Positions 1 through 8,300 are shown, counted from the stretch's first letter. The stretch is 10,375 nucleotides of DNA from Terana coerulea (GCA_024811115.1 JAKOGH010000007.1:1-10375); one strand, 5' to 3'. Program-made: numbers and translations. The notes: generated by a model not told the origin, from the sequence alone.

Positions 1-2414
1 TAACGGCCTCGATCTTAAGACCAACGACTGTCTTGCCATCCCCATCTGCGCCTCGCCAGCAACGTCTCCATGAGGCGATCCAGTGCGCTCTTCATGTCGC
101 CGAGATGAACGAAGCCAAGATCCTGCGGGTCCGACTGCACCGTGGGCTCTGAATCGGCAGCGATATCGAAGCTCGCCGAGCGAGGCAGCACGCTCGGCCG
201 TGGAGGGTCGGCCGGCTGGGCGTCGGGATCAATCGACATGACGCCGTCATACGTTGGATTATCCCGAGTGAGCTTGGGGACAGGGATGCGTGATCGCGGT
301 GAGAAAGAAGCGGCTGGGGAGTTAGGTGCAGTCTCCATCCGTAGGGCATTCTCCATGGAGAACGAGCCCCCGAAGGAATCGTCCATCTTCTCACGGAGGG
401 GGCTGTCGATGCTCTGCTTCTTCTTCAGGATCTTCTGCACGCCCTCACGCGTAATGCGCGGGCTCCTGTTCCCGCCTGGGCTGCCCTGAAGGGCTATGGA
501 TGTCTTGCGCGCTGCTCATGCGCATAAGGCCCCGTTGCAGCGGGGATTCTCCACGAGTGAAAGGCGAAGCGCTCCTGGAGGGCGGTCGGTTCAAGGCGGG
601 TGAACCACTGCGGCTAAATGACTGGAAAGACGGCGACCCGGACCTGGCGAGCGGTGCGCCAATTACTCGCCCAAGGAGGCTATCGGCTCCCGTTGGCATG
701 GTTCATGCCCAACATGCGCGGCGGCGAAGTCGGAGGTGTAATCATCGAAGCCAAGGTGCTCTCGTCTGCGCTAGCACCTCAGGCCTCTCGGCCTTGTCTA
801 TGTCCATCTCGAGTAGAGCTCCGGATAGAGATATCGGAGTGGTGTGAGGCATTCCCGACGTCGGCATCGCGGGTCTTGTCTGGTCGACCAGCGTGCGTCG
901 CGCCACCGGCCTGCGCCGGCCCAAATGGGTCTGCGGGGTCATAAATATCCGCTGAGCGTAGAATGAGTGTGTTGGCCTGCGGAAGATAGCTGGGAGACTT
1001 ACAGGGACTCGGAACCCTTCCGGAATGTTTAGTGAGAACTTGGGAATCAAACTCTCTTCGTTATGATGAGCCAGGTGTATCGTGCTCTGGCGTTTAGCAG
1101 GCGAAGGCGAAGGCGGCAGCATGCTAACATCCTCATCGACATCCGCACCGGCCTCCCGTGCCTTCTGCGCTTTGACGCGCTCGGAGTGCGTGGTTCGACC
1201 GAGGGGCATATGTGACCCCGGAGAGACCGACCCGAGTGGTGAGGCTGAGCGCGAATGTGTCGGGGTAGAATATGACGGAACTGGCGCACGGAGCTCGACG
1301 TGCTCCTCGGCAGGCGCAGTTTCAGGCCTTGTGGCTTCCAGCATAGAGTCAACAAGCTCGGTGACGCTGTCATCGCCGACTTGGAGGTCGTCGAAACTTT
1401 CGTCGCCGTTCTGTACGCGGAGAGGACCGCGAGGTTCATGATTATCGGGGTGCTCAGGGTTATGGTGTCCGTGTTGTTCGTGGTGGGAGGGTTTCGCGTC
1501 TTCGGCATTGTTATCATCACCTTCATCTTCATCGTCCTCGCTATCCTTGCCGTCGTCGTCTTCGTCCGTGACCCATTCAAACGGCTGCGAGCCGCTGTCC
1601 TCCCTCCACGTCGTATTCCATCACATCACATGTCTCGTCGAAGGTGACCGTCTTGCGTCTCTGCTTCTTAGTAAGCGAGCTGCGTGGCCCGTGGAGGCGT
1701 CTGGAGACGAGAGACGGTCGGGACGGGGAAGCTGAGCGATGGGGAGATTGTCGACCGCTCTCAAAGAGATCTTTCGGAGGTGGTGGAGGCAGAAGGTCGT
1801 CAGAGAAGTCATCGCCGGCCCCATGACCAGCGTCCTCGTTCTCGACTTTGCTGGCCTTGAACGGACTCTTGCTGACTGGCTTCCTGTTCGTGAGACCCTG
1901 GAGACCCTGAGATTGCCTACGCTTCCGAGCTGAAGGAGCCTCGTTCTCTGTCTGTTCGGACAGCGAATTTGGCCGTGGTCTCTTCTCCCCGCTTGGCCGC
2001 CTTGCGACAAGCTTGGTGGGAGATGGGATGGTGTTCCCCCTGGAAGGCATCGGGACGCTCGACTTGCTAACGGGGATGCTCGACTTGCTAACGAGCTTGA
2101 AGGGCGATTTAGAGACTTTACCGCCCTCCATGACGTGCTTCCAGCTGCTGGAGTTGCGACGGGGAAGTTGCATGCGCGTAGGGGGCTGTCTCCGATGTTG
2201 GCGAGTCTCGCTTGGCGATCCGAAGCGGTGTTGTAGCGTTGGGTTGGGGCTGCCAGCCATCGTTCGCGATGGCCAACGGTCGTAGCGGGGTAACCGAGCT
2301 CATCGTCTCGCACGATGAGGAGGGAGTTCGGGGCGGCGGGCGGGTGAAGGTGGTTGAAGTCGAACCAACTTGAACCAACACGGATTGACGCGCATTTTCA
2401 CGTGAGCGCGTCAT
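1..2414 (-). CDS. Ser/Pro-rich disordered fungal protein, 3'-partial, interrupted by frame changes
   Basis: I do not recognise the family. The coding track follows one strand but changes frame: from ATG at 2414 (start uncertain) through about 2260-1605 (LPRRNSSSWK..., GGKVSKSPFK), 1600-790, 785-690, 690-490, 490-50, then off the edge. One canonical intron fits at 952-1002 (GTAAGT...CTCAG, 51 nt, in frame). Visible features are two VSKSPFK copies, a duplicated SKSS(I/V)P unit, many RSxSP/SP/TP sites, a basic KKQRRKTVTFDE stretch (KTVTF at 1640-1654, an RVxF-type PP1-docking match), an acidic run DDDGKDSEDDEDEGDD, and a basic VQKILKKKQ segment. There is no catalytic domain or membrane helix. 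Composition suggests a phospho-regulated scaffold or nuclear/cell-cycle protein, which is inference only. The breaks fall at 2-4-base G or C runs, and restoring one base gives continuous sequence (for example HSPSGSPGGNRSPRITREG), so sequence error is at least as likely as pseudogene decay. Confidence 0.6.
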
Positions 2415-2442
2415 GCAGACGCCTCCGCAGCTGGGCGCTTGA

Positions 2443-2595
2443 TCACCAACGAGGCACATCCTCCGCCTCCGTCTTGCCTCCGTCGTCATCGACGTCGAGC
2501 CCCGGCTTAGAGCCGCGGTTAAAAGTGTTTATTCCACGCCAAAAGTACACTAAAATACCGGACACAAATGCGCAGGCCGCGCTATACCAATACAT
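2443..2595 (-). CDS. Possible 50-aa single-pass membrane protein
   Basis: This short frame begins MYWYSAACAFVSGILVYFWR, a hydrophobic helix of about 17 residues with aromatic edges. A polar, acidic tail follows (PGLDVDDDGGKTEAEDVPRW), ending at a TGA. The frame stays open upstream of this ATG (...SASLTPPLWR-MYW), so a longer form or an upstream exon is possible. It lies on the same strand as both neighbours, 83 nt past the epsin stop and 28 nt before the proposed start of the next gene, which is tight for an independent gene. The helix-plus-tail layout resembles small mitochondrial or ER membrane proteins, but I cannot name one. It could also be chance coding in the epsin 3' UTR. Confidence 0.25.
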   Translation of the reverse strand: MYWYSAACAFVSGILVYFWRGINTFNRGSKPGLDVDDDGGKTEAEDVPRW

Positions 2596-2678
2596 CCGCC
2601 AAAGAGGTGGGGTTAGACTCGCGGAACTAAATGAAGCATACGCTAAGTGAAGTTGAAATTGGCCGACACTGGCAACGC

Positions 2679-4429
2679 TCAGTACGTTGCGGCGCCCGTG
2701 TAGACATTGTTCCCAAAACCCGTCTTGCTGGCGGCAATACGCCCAGTATCGGTGGGGCCATATCTGGCGGAAATGAGACGGATTGTCAGCCCTTGTAATT
2801 GACGACGACCACGACACCACGCACCGAAGGAAGCCAGTGTTTCCGAAGGTGTCCAGACCGTCATCCCCCTATTAGCATACAACCCTGCGAGCTGAGAATG
2901 CCTGCTGTCGGCCCTGCTACTGACAGAACGATTGGAGTAGGGGTGGCAGGAGAGAGTCTGCTGCTCGCGGTGGAAGTGGAAGACAAACTCGGAGCAGGGC
3001 TGGTCGTCGCAAACGGATTATTAGATCTAAACCGTGGGAGTTCGGACAATGAAACGCAGTGATGAGTACCGGCCCCACAAGGATTATTGTTTGATGCTAC
3101 TTACCCTATTGCGGTTGGTTGGTGCTGTAACGGAGACTGCTGTTGCTGTCGTGTTTGCTCTTGCTGCCATTGCAGCACTTGTTGCTGTCGGTACCCATCT
3201 AGCGGCTGTACCTGAGTTGCATACTGTTGCTGCTGTTGAGCCCATTCAGCCTGTTGCCGCAAGTATTCCGCCTGTATGCGAGATTCAGAGATAATCCGCG
3301 TCAGAAAGTGGGCTTGCTTACCTGCAGCACTGCATCGTTGTTGTAAGCGTAAGGCGCACTGAATAACGCGTACTGGGGTTGCATCTGAGTGAACTGAGGC
3401 TGAACGGTGTATTGAGGTTGCAAGGCCGGCTGATATTGGGTGTATTGAGCCTGTAACGGCACTGAAGAGCCTGTTTGAATGTCGGAAAGATCAATAAAAA
3501 CGTCGCTCTTGGGACTATCGGTAAGGTTTATCAATTCCTCACGCGAAATATTACGAAACGATATTATCACTCACATTTCCTTCTGCGCATTTAGGCTGTT
3601 GAACAAGTCGGAATTTGAGTCAGCAACTGCGCGTCGTCTTGCTTCTTCCTCTTCCTTGCTCAGCTGAATAGCCCGCTGCAGATATCTGTCTTCGTTAGTC
3701 TGCTTGAGACGTTCTGCGGCTTGGCGCTTGCTTTCGGCCATAGCGCGCCGCACTTCGTCTTCATCGTTCGACCGACCCCTTCCGCGCGCATGCTTACTTC
3801 CCGACCCGTGATCGAAGTTATTGACGTCATCCGAGCGACGGCCGTAGTCGCCGCTCCCGCCCCTTCCGCGTCGCCCTCTGGATTGCAAAGCGGATGGGTT
3901 GACGACAAGGGTCGTAATGTCCTTGGCCTTTTGGCGGACATTCATGCCGCAGTCATTAGCATCGTCGTCGATATATTGGAACTCCCGCAGAGTCTTGATC
4001 TCGTAGAGATTGTCTTGACAATAGCGGATGACCATGTCAGAACCCCATAGCAGAAGAGATTCTAGTACTATCAAAGCCTGAAGACGGGTAAGTATAATTT
4101 CCGGCCCAACGTACACAAATAACATGTTTACACACCTTGAAGACGTGGCGCCAGGTTTTTCCCTTGTCGTTTAGCCGCTTGTCGAGAACCTCCATAATTT
4201 CAACGAAGTCCACACTGGTAACCCGGCTGTGCATGAGTACCTATGACGACACAGGCCCGCGAAAGGTGCCTCACTTGTTGTAAGACAAATCGGCAATTTC
4301 GCTCAACTCTCGGGCAGTCGGCGACGTGGGGTCATTCTTTGTGGCGTTCCGCACCTTTTGCTGGGTGTTAGAATACCCCATAGTCAGGTTCTTGGTCGCC
4401 CGTATGGCTGCCTTGGTTAGACTCGCCAT
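2679..4429 (-). CDS. Epsin (ENTH-domain endocytic adaptor, Ent1/Ent2-like)
   Basis: Epsins bind PtdIns(4,5)P2, ubiquitinated cargo, EH proteins and clathrin at endocytic sites. Exons: 4429-4275, 4214-4136, 4077-3575, 3514-3322, 3271-3105, 3026-2825, 2763-2679; all introns are GT-AG (60, 58, 60, 50, 78, 61 nt). The ENTH domain is residues ~10-140 (ELSEIADLSYNNVDFVEIME, NDKGKTWRHVFK, NLYEIKTLREFQYIDDDAND, NVRQKAKDITTL). Two ubiquitin-interacting motifs follow at ~183-198 (DEDEVRRAMAESKRQA) and ~207-223 (DRYLQRAIQLSKEEEEAR). Then come a clathrin-box-like FIDLSD, a Gln-rich exon 5 and an NPF motif (GSNNPFATT). The C-terminus carries the block typical of fungal epsins (HSQLAGLYANR, DDGLDTFGNTGFLRYGPTDTGRIAAS). 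Exon 6 needs one base added in a C4 run (~2950) and one in a G5 run (~2866-2870); with these the protein is 461 aa. The start ATG opens directly on the ENTH N-terminus. Confidence 0.93.
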
Positions 4430-4980
4430 GTCTGAAGCGTTTACAGTGTAGAAAGTGGGGGTACAAGAGAAAGAGGGTCGGCGTCCAGCTTGCTGTGCAT
4501 TTCATTCCGAGCGTGGAGGTCGCCGCCGAAACCATTTCCGAAGCTGAAGCAGTCACGGTCTCGAGTTCCACAGTCCAAGTTTGGGCCGCCTGGCTTCGGA
4601 CGGAGTCCAGACGTGTCTGGCTCCGACAACGAAGCGCGCAGAGCCGAGATGATGCCGTGATGTCAAGCCAGCGGAAGTTTTAATCGGCGCTGGCGGAGCT
4701 AATTCCAGCGGGGCTCCATGACGCTCTTCGCAAATCCGGCTGAGCCAACAACCACTGCCAAGCCCTTTGAGGCGTCCTGCGGTCGAGGTCCAGAGCTGCA
4801 TGGGTCAACGAAGCTGACTGAACTTGCTGCGCATATATCCGTTTCAGTCCGTCTGAAGATGTTTTCCAAGGCCTTGCACAGCTTCAGAGATTCGACAACG
4901 CGCGTCCAGGCAGTATTTTTGTAAATTTCAATCGCACCATAACGCCGACGTGCACTTGAGCTGACAAGCATCTCCTTCAT
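4430..4980 (-). promoter_or_regulatory. Epsin upstream region with pyrimidine-rich leader
   Basis: These 551 nt lie between the epsin start codon and the edge of the palindromic element. Read on the minus strand, the last ~55 nt before the ATG are pyrimidine-rich (CCCTCTTTCTCTTG, then CCCCCACTTTCTACAC), the kind of CT tract found near fungal transcription starts. No clear TATA box was seen. A 100-codon minus-strand frame (4699-5001) starts inside the mobile element and contains TRVVESLKLCKALENIFRRT. I do not recognise it, so it may be a gene remnant or chance. Confidence 0.4.
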
Positions 4981-5366
4981 AGGCAGGCTCCTCCCCAGCA
5001 CGTCCAGGGGAGTGGGAGGCCTCGTATCCCGCTAACGTAGACACAGGCGAATACGTGGAAAAATACGATTATAATACGCGCCCATGACCGTGTGAATGAC
5101 CTTCCGGATTTACCGCCCAACTTCGACCTCACCACTCCCCAGGACGGCTGGCACCCAGACTCCTACCCGTCGCGGCTGGACGGAGAGGGAGGAGAGAGAG
5201 GGAGGAGGAGAAGGCGCTTGAGGGTCAGATCCATTCGCCCGATATTCCAAAGCCCTCCCTACCGTCCAGCCGCGACTGGCAAAAACAAAGGTAAACAGAT
5301 GATATAAGCATGATGGGAGGATGCCGGCGTGCTGCCGAGCTTGAATTTCTGAGAAATCCCATCACT
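4981..5366 (+). repeat. Left arm of the long inverted repeat
   Basis: This arm matches the reverse complement of 6557-6942 at 384 of 386 positions. It contains an almost pure purine run at 5181-5213 (GGAG/GAGG type) and its own small hairpin (5169-5276). The match continues one base further, to 5367, if the later MITE insertion in the other arm is discounted. Confidence 0.95.
5169..5276. repeat. Sub-hairpin inside the left arm
   Basis: GTCGCGGCTGGACGG at 5169-5183 is perfectly inverted as CCGTCCAGCCGCGAC at 5262-5276, with a 78-nt spacer that includes the purine tract. The same structure recurs in the right arm. It may be a smaller element that was inside the outer one before the arms duplicated, or a structural part of the element; no target duplication is visible. 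Confidence 0.6.
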
Positions 5367-5372
5367 GTCATC

Positions 5373-5747
5373 CAGTCGATTGCATATCGTTAGCCTGATC
5401 ACAAAAAATCCTGCGCGCAGCGGAGTGTGGAGCAAACCTCGCCTAACGCCTCTCGAACCCACCAAGCGCCTGGCCGGCGTCCCGAGCCAGCAGTCCCGCT
5501 CATGAGCGACTGCCCGTAAAATCGCGCAGGTCATCTTCAGTCGGGTGCTTGAGCAGGTAAAGTGAGTCGTGCACCCTCTGCGCGATGTTTGAAGTTGCCT
5601 TACGTTGGTACTGACGCGAGAGAATGCTGGCAAGGCTCTTTTGGCGCGGGGCGCCTAAGGGGCTCTTGGGCGTCCTTGGTGGGGCAGGCGCCACCCTCGG
5701 TGGGTCGAGAAGAATTTTGGGTCCGGCTAACGATATGCAATCGACTG
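5373..5747. mobile_element. Small TIR element (MITE-like), inner element A
   Basis: A perfect 23-bp inverted repeat starting CAGTCGATTGCATATCG lies at 5373-5395 and 5725-5747 and encloses a 375-nt unit. The CAG start is hAT-like. It lies in the loop of the outer palindrome. No clean 8-bp duplication flanks it on both sides, because its right edge abuts another element one base away. Minus-strand frames cross it (one of 87 codons at 5500-5763), but they run through its own terminal repeat and match nothing I know, so I do not call a gene. It could be a deletion derivative of a larger transposon or a MITE carrying a captured genomic piece. Confidence 0.65.
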
Positions 5748-5748
5748 T

Positions 5749-6151
5749 CAGCCGACTGCCCACATTCGTGAGGTTGGCTCGCTAACCTCATCTTCCACTG
5801 TGACATTGCTCAACGCACGTCTCGACTCTGCTTTGTAGGTGCATCATGAGACAGCTCAACAAAACTCAAAGAACCAGTACTCAGTGAGAGACTTTCCAGA
5901 TAACAGTGACAAAATTAGAATCAGTACCTAGCGCTCTGACAGTGCATGCACCACTGGCAGTACCGCTCACTCATTAGCGTGATGCTTGTAAGTATTGGTA
6001 GCTGCATAGTAAAATGTTTATAATATATAGGCTTGCTACACAGCACAACATCACGGTCAATATGTATGACAGTGCGCTGTTCCTACTGGCAAGGTCAAGG
6101 CAAGGTATGCAGCGTACGCAGTGCTGAGCGCTGAGTATGGACAGTCGGCTG
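5749..6151. mobile_element. Second small TIR element (hAT-like ends), inner element B
   Basis: The ends CAGCCGACTGCCCACATTC (5749-5767) and, on the opposite strand from 6151, CAGCCGACTGTCCATACTC match at 16 of 19 positions. The 403-nt interior is AT-richer than its surroundings and has no coding frame. Its outer neighbour 6152-6159 (ATGGCATC) matches the 8 bases before element A (5365-5372, CTGTCATC) at 6 of 8 positions. That fits A and B lying together in one decayed 8-bp target site. Terminal CAG and an 8-bp site would suit hAT; both points are inference. Confidence 0.5.
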
Positions 6152-6164
6152 ATGGCATCATAGC

Positions 6165-6172
6165 AGTGATAG
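6165..6172. repeat. Target-site duplication, left copy (AGTGATAG)
   Basis: This is identical to 6557-6564 on the other side of the MITE. With CAG just before it, it completes the inner edge of the right palindrome arm (CAGTGATAGGATTTC) as it must have read before the insertion. Confidence 0.85.
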
Positions 6173-6556
6173 AGGACCCCGCCTTACCCTGCTAGAGGTG
6201 CGATCCCAGATTCGCCGATTTTGGCGCATTTCGGGCAGGGAAATTTGGGCCAAGATCATGGCTTTTCGGGCGTAGGGCATGATACTCTACTCCAGGCAGT
6301 GGCAGGCACACGCCGAAGCGCCCAAATTTGGACCATATTCTCACGCCGAGAGGTCGAGCGCCCAAAATATGCCTCAAAAATGCATTTTCTGGCGCGATTT
6401 TGGGGCAGATGCGCTCCAATTTCGGGCAGCAGTACATGTCAGGTTTCCGCCAACTGGGGCCAGATTTCGGGCATGCCATCCTGAGGGGTCGCTTCATTTT
6501 TAGGCCAAATTTCGGGCAACTAGTCTCGCAGCTCTGGGGGCATTAGGCGGGGTCCT
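6173..6556. mobile_element. hAT-like MITE with perfect 8-bp target duplication
   Basis: AGTGATAG lies immediately before (6165-6172) and immediately after (6557-6564) this 384-nt unit. Its ends are inverted: AGGACCCCGCCTTA against AGGACCCCGCCTAA, 13 of 14. Inside, ATTTCGGGCA occurs exactly four times on the plus strand (6228, 6419, 6464, 6509), the last three 45 nt apart, with variants such as ATTTGGGCCA and ATTTTGGGGCA. Such repeats could be transposase-binding sites. No protein is encoded, so it would depend on an autonomous relative. The 8-bp duplication favours hAT. The duplicated bases belong to the right arm of the palindrome, so this insertion is younger than the palindrome. Confidence 0.82.
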
Positions 6557-6942
6557 AGTGATAGGATTTCTCAGAAATTCAAGCTCGGCAGCACGCCGGC
6601 ATCCTCCCATCATGCTTATATCATCTGTTTACCTTTGTTTTTGCCAGTCGCGGCTGGACGGTAGGGAGGGCTTTGGAATATCGGGCGAATGGATCTGACC
6701 CTCAAGCGCCTTCTCCTCCTCCCTCTCTCTCCTCCCTCTCCGTCCAGCCGCGACGGGTAGGAGTCTGGGTGCCAGCCGTCCTGGGGAGTGGTGAGGTCGA
6801 AGTTGGGCGGTAAATCCGGAAGGTCATTCACACGGTCATGGGCGCGTATTATAATCGTATTTTTCCACGTATTCGCCTGTGTCTACGTTAGCGGGATACG
6901 AGACCTCCCACTCCCCTGGACGTGCTGGGGAGGAGCCTGCCT
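6557..6942 (-). repeat. Right arm of the long inverted repeat
   Basis: This is the reverse complement of 4981-5366 with two differences. Its inner edge coincides with the MITE target duplication, and the remaining few bases of the arm now lie at 6164-6172. Its outer end is followed by CAT. Confidence 0.95.
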
Positions 6943-7260
6943 CATAGGAAGCCGTCTTGAGCCGTATGTCCAAAGAGCGCAACTTGAATCAAGGCGTCAG
7001 CAGACAGTGGACCGTAGTACGTCTAGGCCTAGTCAGAAGGAGGATACTTGGGGATACTTGGGTGAGTACTAGGCGCCTGGAGTCGGCGTTGTGGCGCCGC
7101 TTACCTAAGGCTCGGTCAGGGTTGCGGGCCTGCGGCGAGTCGTTACAAGTATACCCGATTGTACGTTGCGCCAAACACACTCACTTACCACAGACTCCGA
7201 GTCCCTGCACTAGCACGCTCTCTGCTTCATCCCCCCAGTATTATCAAGGTTCGCCGAGTC
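6943..7260 (+). promoter_or_regulatory. Upstream region of the first DUF302 gene
   Basis: These 318 nt run from the edge of the palindromic element to the first DUF302 start codon. They contain a tandem GGATACTTGG pair (about 7042-7061) and, at 7089-7118, a block shared with the second copy: TTGTGGCGCCGCTTACCT followed directly by AAGGCTCGGTCA. Further along, a pyrimidine-rich leader (CTCTCTGCTTCATCCCCCC) lies about 35-45 nt before the ATG. No TATA box is evident. Confidence 0.5.
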
Positions 7261-7881
7261 ATGCCAGTCACCAAACTGGTACAGTCGTACACTGCGCAGC
7301 GCATCGTGCTCAGCTCGCCCAAACCTGTGCATGCCGTTGCAGCCGCGCTCGACGCAGCGCTGAACAAGGACAAGGCGGGTGGTACAGTTCCTGCGCGCCT
7401 CACGAATGTTAGCAGTAAGGCGAATTTGGAAAGCATGATGGCAGAGCTCACAGAGGGCACGCGAGACTTTGTGTGAGCCGCATTGTTTGTCAGACATTCT
7501 GCGAATAGCGGGTCGTCACTCGTGGCTATTTTGCTAATGAAATTTCACGCTGTGAACAGGCTCTTCGGCGTAGGCTCGCACTCGCGCTGGATGTCTGCGT
7601 ACTTCTCCGACACCGCGCAGACCTTTCCCGAGACTCTAACATATATCCTCGGCAACCCGCTCATCGCGCAGACGTTTCTGCAGCACGATCTATCTCTTGG
7701 GCTGCACATCCCTCCGCGCGTACTTTTGCAGGAGACGGCCGGCGGCGGTACGCGCATTGTGTATGACCTCCCGAGCACGATAGTGATAGGCGCAGACGAA
7801 GTGAACGTGGGGGTGACAGCCTCGTTGGTGGCATTGGACGCTAAGCTGGAGAAAGTGTTGACGGAGGTGCTGGAGAACTGA
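7261..7881 (+). CDS. DUF302-domain protein, copy 1
   Basis: Exons 7261-7472 and 7560-7881 are joined by an 87-nt intron (GTGAGC...GAACAG, branch-like GCTAATG) and give 177 aa. The junction reads RDFV-LFGVGSHSRW. The start ATG was chosen by alignment with copy 2 (MPVTKLVQ against MSVAKQIQ); an in-frame ATG at 7159 has no counterpart there. DUF302 is a small alpha/beta domain known from bacterial proteins of the TT1751 type and from fungi; its biochemical role is not established. The best family evidence is in exon 2: ILGNPLIAQTFLQHD, LGLHIPPRVLLQET, GTRIVYDLPS. There is no signal peptide or membrane helix, so it is probably soluble. It is roughly 60% identical to copy 2 by eye, with the same exon lengths, and arose with it by tandem duplication. 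Confidence 0.88.
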
Positions 7882-8114
7882 AGGCCGACGGTGCTATGTG
7901 TACTACGGCGAGCGAGCCCAGTCAAGGAAAGCGTTCAAGTTTGAGATCGGTTCTCAGCAACTTGAAGGCATATAGTAGATGTATAATATCCGAGTTAAAT
8001 GCACATGATCGCGCAGTTCGAGTTGGCTCTTCGGCTCTCCCTAACTCTTGTCCAAATTTGACACTTATATTCATGGCCTGGTTCTTTTAAGTTTATGACC
8101 TTGTAGTCATCACA
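7882..8114. other. Convergent intergenic spacer, unit 1
   Basis: This spacer separates the first DUF302 stop from the stop of the MFS relic. It should hold the DUF302 3' UTR. It corresponds in position to 9593-9883 of unit 2 (233 against 291 nt), but I see little remaining sequence similarity and no gene. Confidence 0.5.
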
Positions 8115-8300
8115 CTATCGACACTTACAATCGTTTGGCTGAGTCGTACTGACCGCCCGCCCTTTACTCGTCCCCCTCAGAACCCTCTCTTGGAAGATGT
8201 AAATCAGACCAGGCAGGGCAGCCGATACCGGAGATAAATGCAGCAGAGATGGTGACTGCGTTGCCGAACTCCATCGCGTCATATCTCTATGGTGTGAGAT
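8115..8300 (-). pseudogene. Relic of an MFS transporter C-terminus
   Basis: On the minus strand this reads DAMEFGNAVTISAAFISGIGCPA, which aligns residue for residue with SALGYGKGDTILAAFCLGVGCPA of the MFS gene at the right edge. After a frame change it continues QERVLRGTSKGRAVST, against GERIRSMSKRTVST. DNA blocks such as GGCAGGGCAGCCGA are shared outright, and the spacing to the DUF302 stop is similar. Upstream of about 8300 the similarity fades into stops (a TGA just before DAMEF). It is the decayed remainder of the MFS gene 3' end that was duplicated together with the DUF302 gene. It holds only about the last helix and tail, so it cannot transport anything. Confidence 0.78.

Larger units (their letters stand above)
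4981..6942. mobile_element. Palindromic (foldback-type) element, with later insertions inside
   Basis: Two 386-nt arms, 4981-5366 and 6557-6942, are reverse complements with two mismatches (5020 and 5360) and no gaps. The outer ends read AGGCAGGCTCCTCCCC and its complement. They are flanked on both sides by CAT (4978-4980 and 6943-6945), a possible 3-bp target duplication. With the insertions removed, the original was two ~387-nt arms around a very short centre, about 0.8 kb, with no room for a transposase, so it would be non-autonomous. The superfamily is not identified: terminal bases do not match CACTA or a canonical hAT end. It sits about 550 bp upstream of the epsin start codon. A 71-codon frame appears in both arms only because the arms are copies. 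Confidence 0.85.

Noticed and set aside
977..1002. 26-nt intron (GTAAGT...CGCAG) in the left gene
   Set aside because: Too short for a spliceosomal intron in these fungi. The 51-nt version ending at 952 keeps the frame and has a branch-like CTCAT.
2900..2977. Extra 65-nt intron in epsin exon 6 (GTCTTC donor) to explain the frame change
   Set aside because: The donor is a poor match to the GTRNGT sites used by the other introns. A missing C in the C4 run explains the shift more simply, and the next run (G5) needs the same kind of fix.
4699..5001. 100-codon minus-strand frame upstream of epsin
   Set aside because: It begins inside the mobile element and has no recognised domain and no support from context. 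Kept only as a note in the upstream-region entry.
5092..5307. 71-codon frame in the left arm, repeated identically at 6616-6831 on the other strand
   Set aside because: It is identical only because the two arms are copies. Low-complexity Arg/Gly content comes from the purine tract, and it contains no recognisable domain.
5500..5763. 87-codon minus-strand frame with plausible composition inside element A
   Set aside because: It starts outside the element and reads through the terminal inverted repeat, and no family is recognisable. At most it is a captured fragment.
7159..7260. N-terminal extension of DUF302 copy 1 from an upstream in-frame ATG
   Set aside because: Copy 2 has no counterpart. 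The two proteins align from MPVTKLVQ/MSVAKQIQ onward with identical exon lengths.
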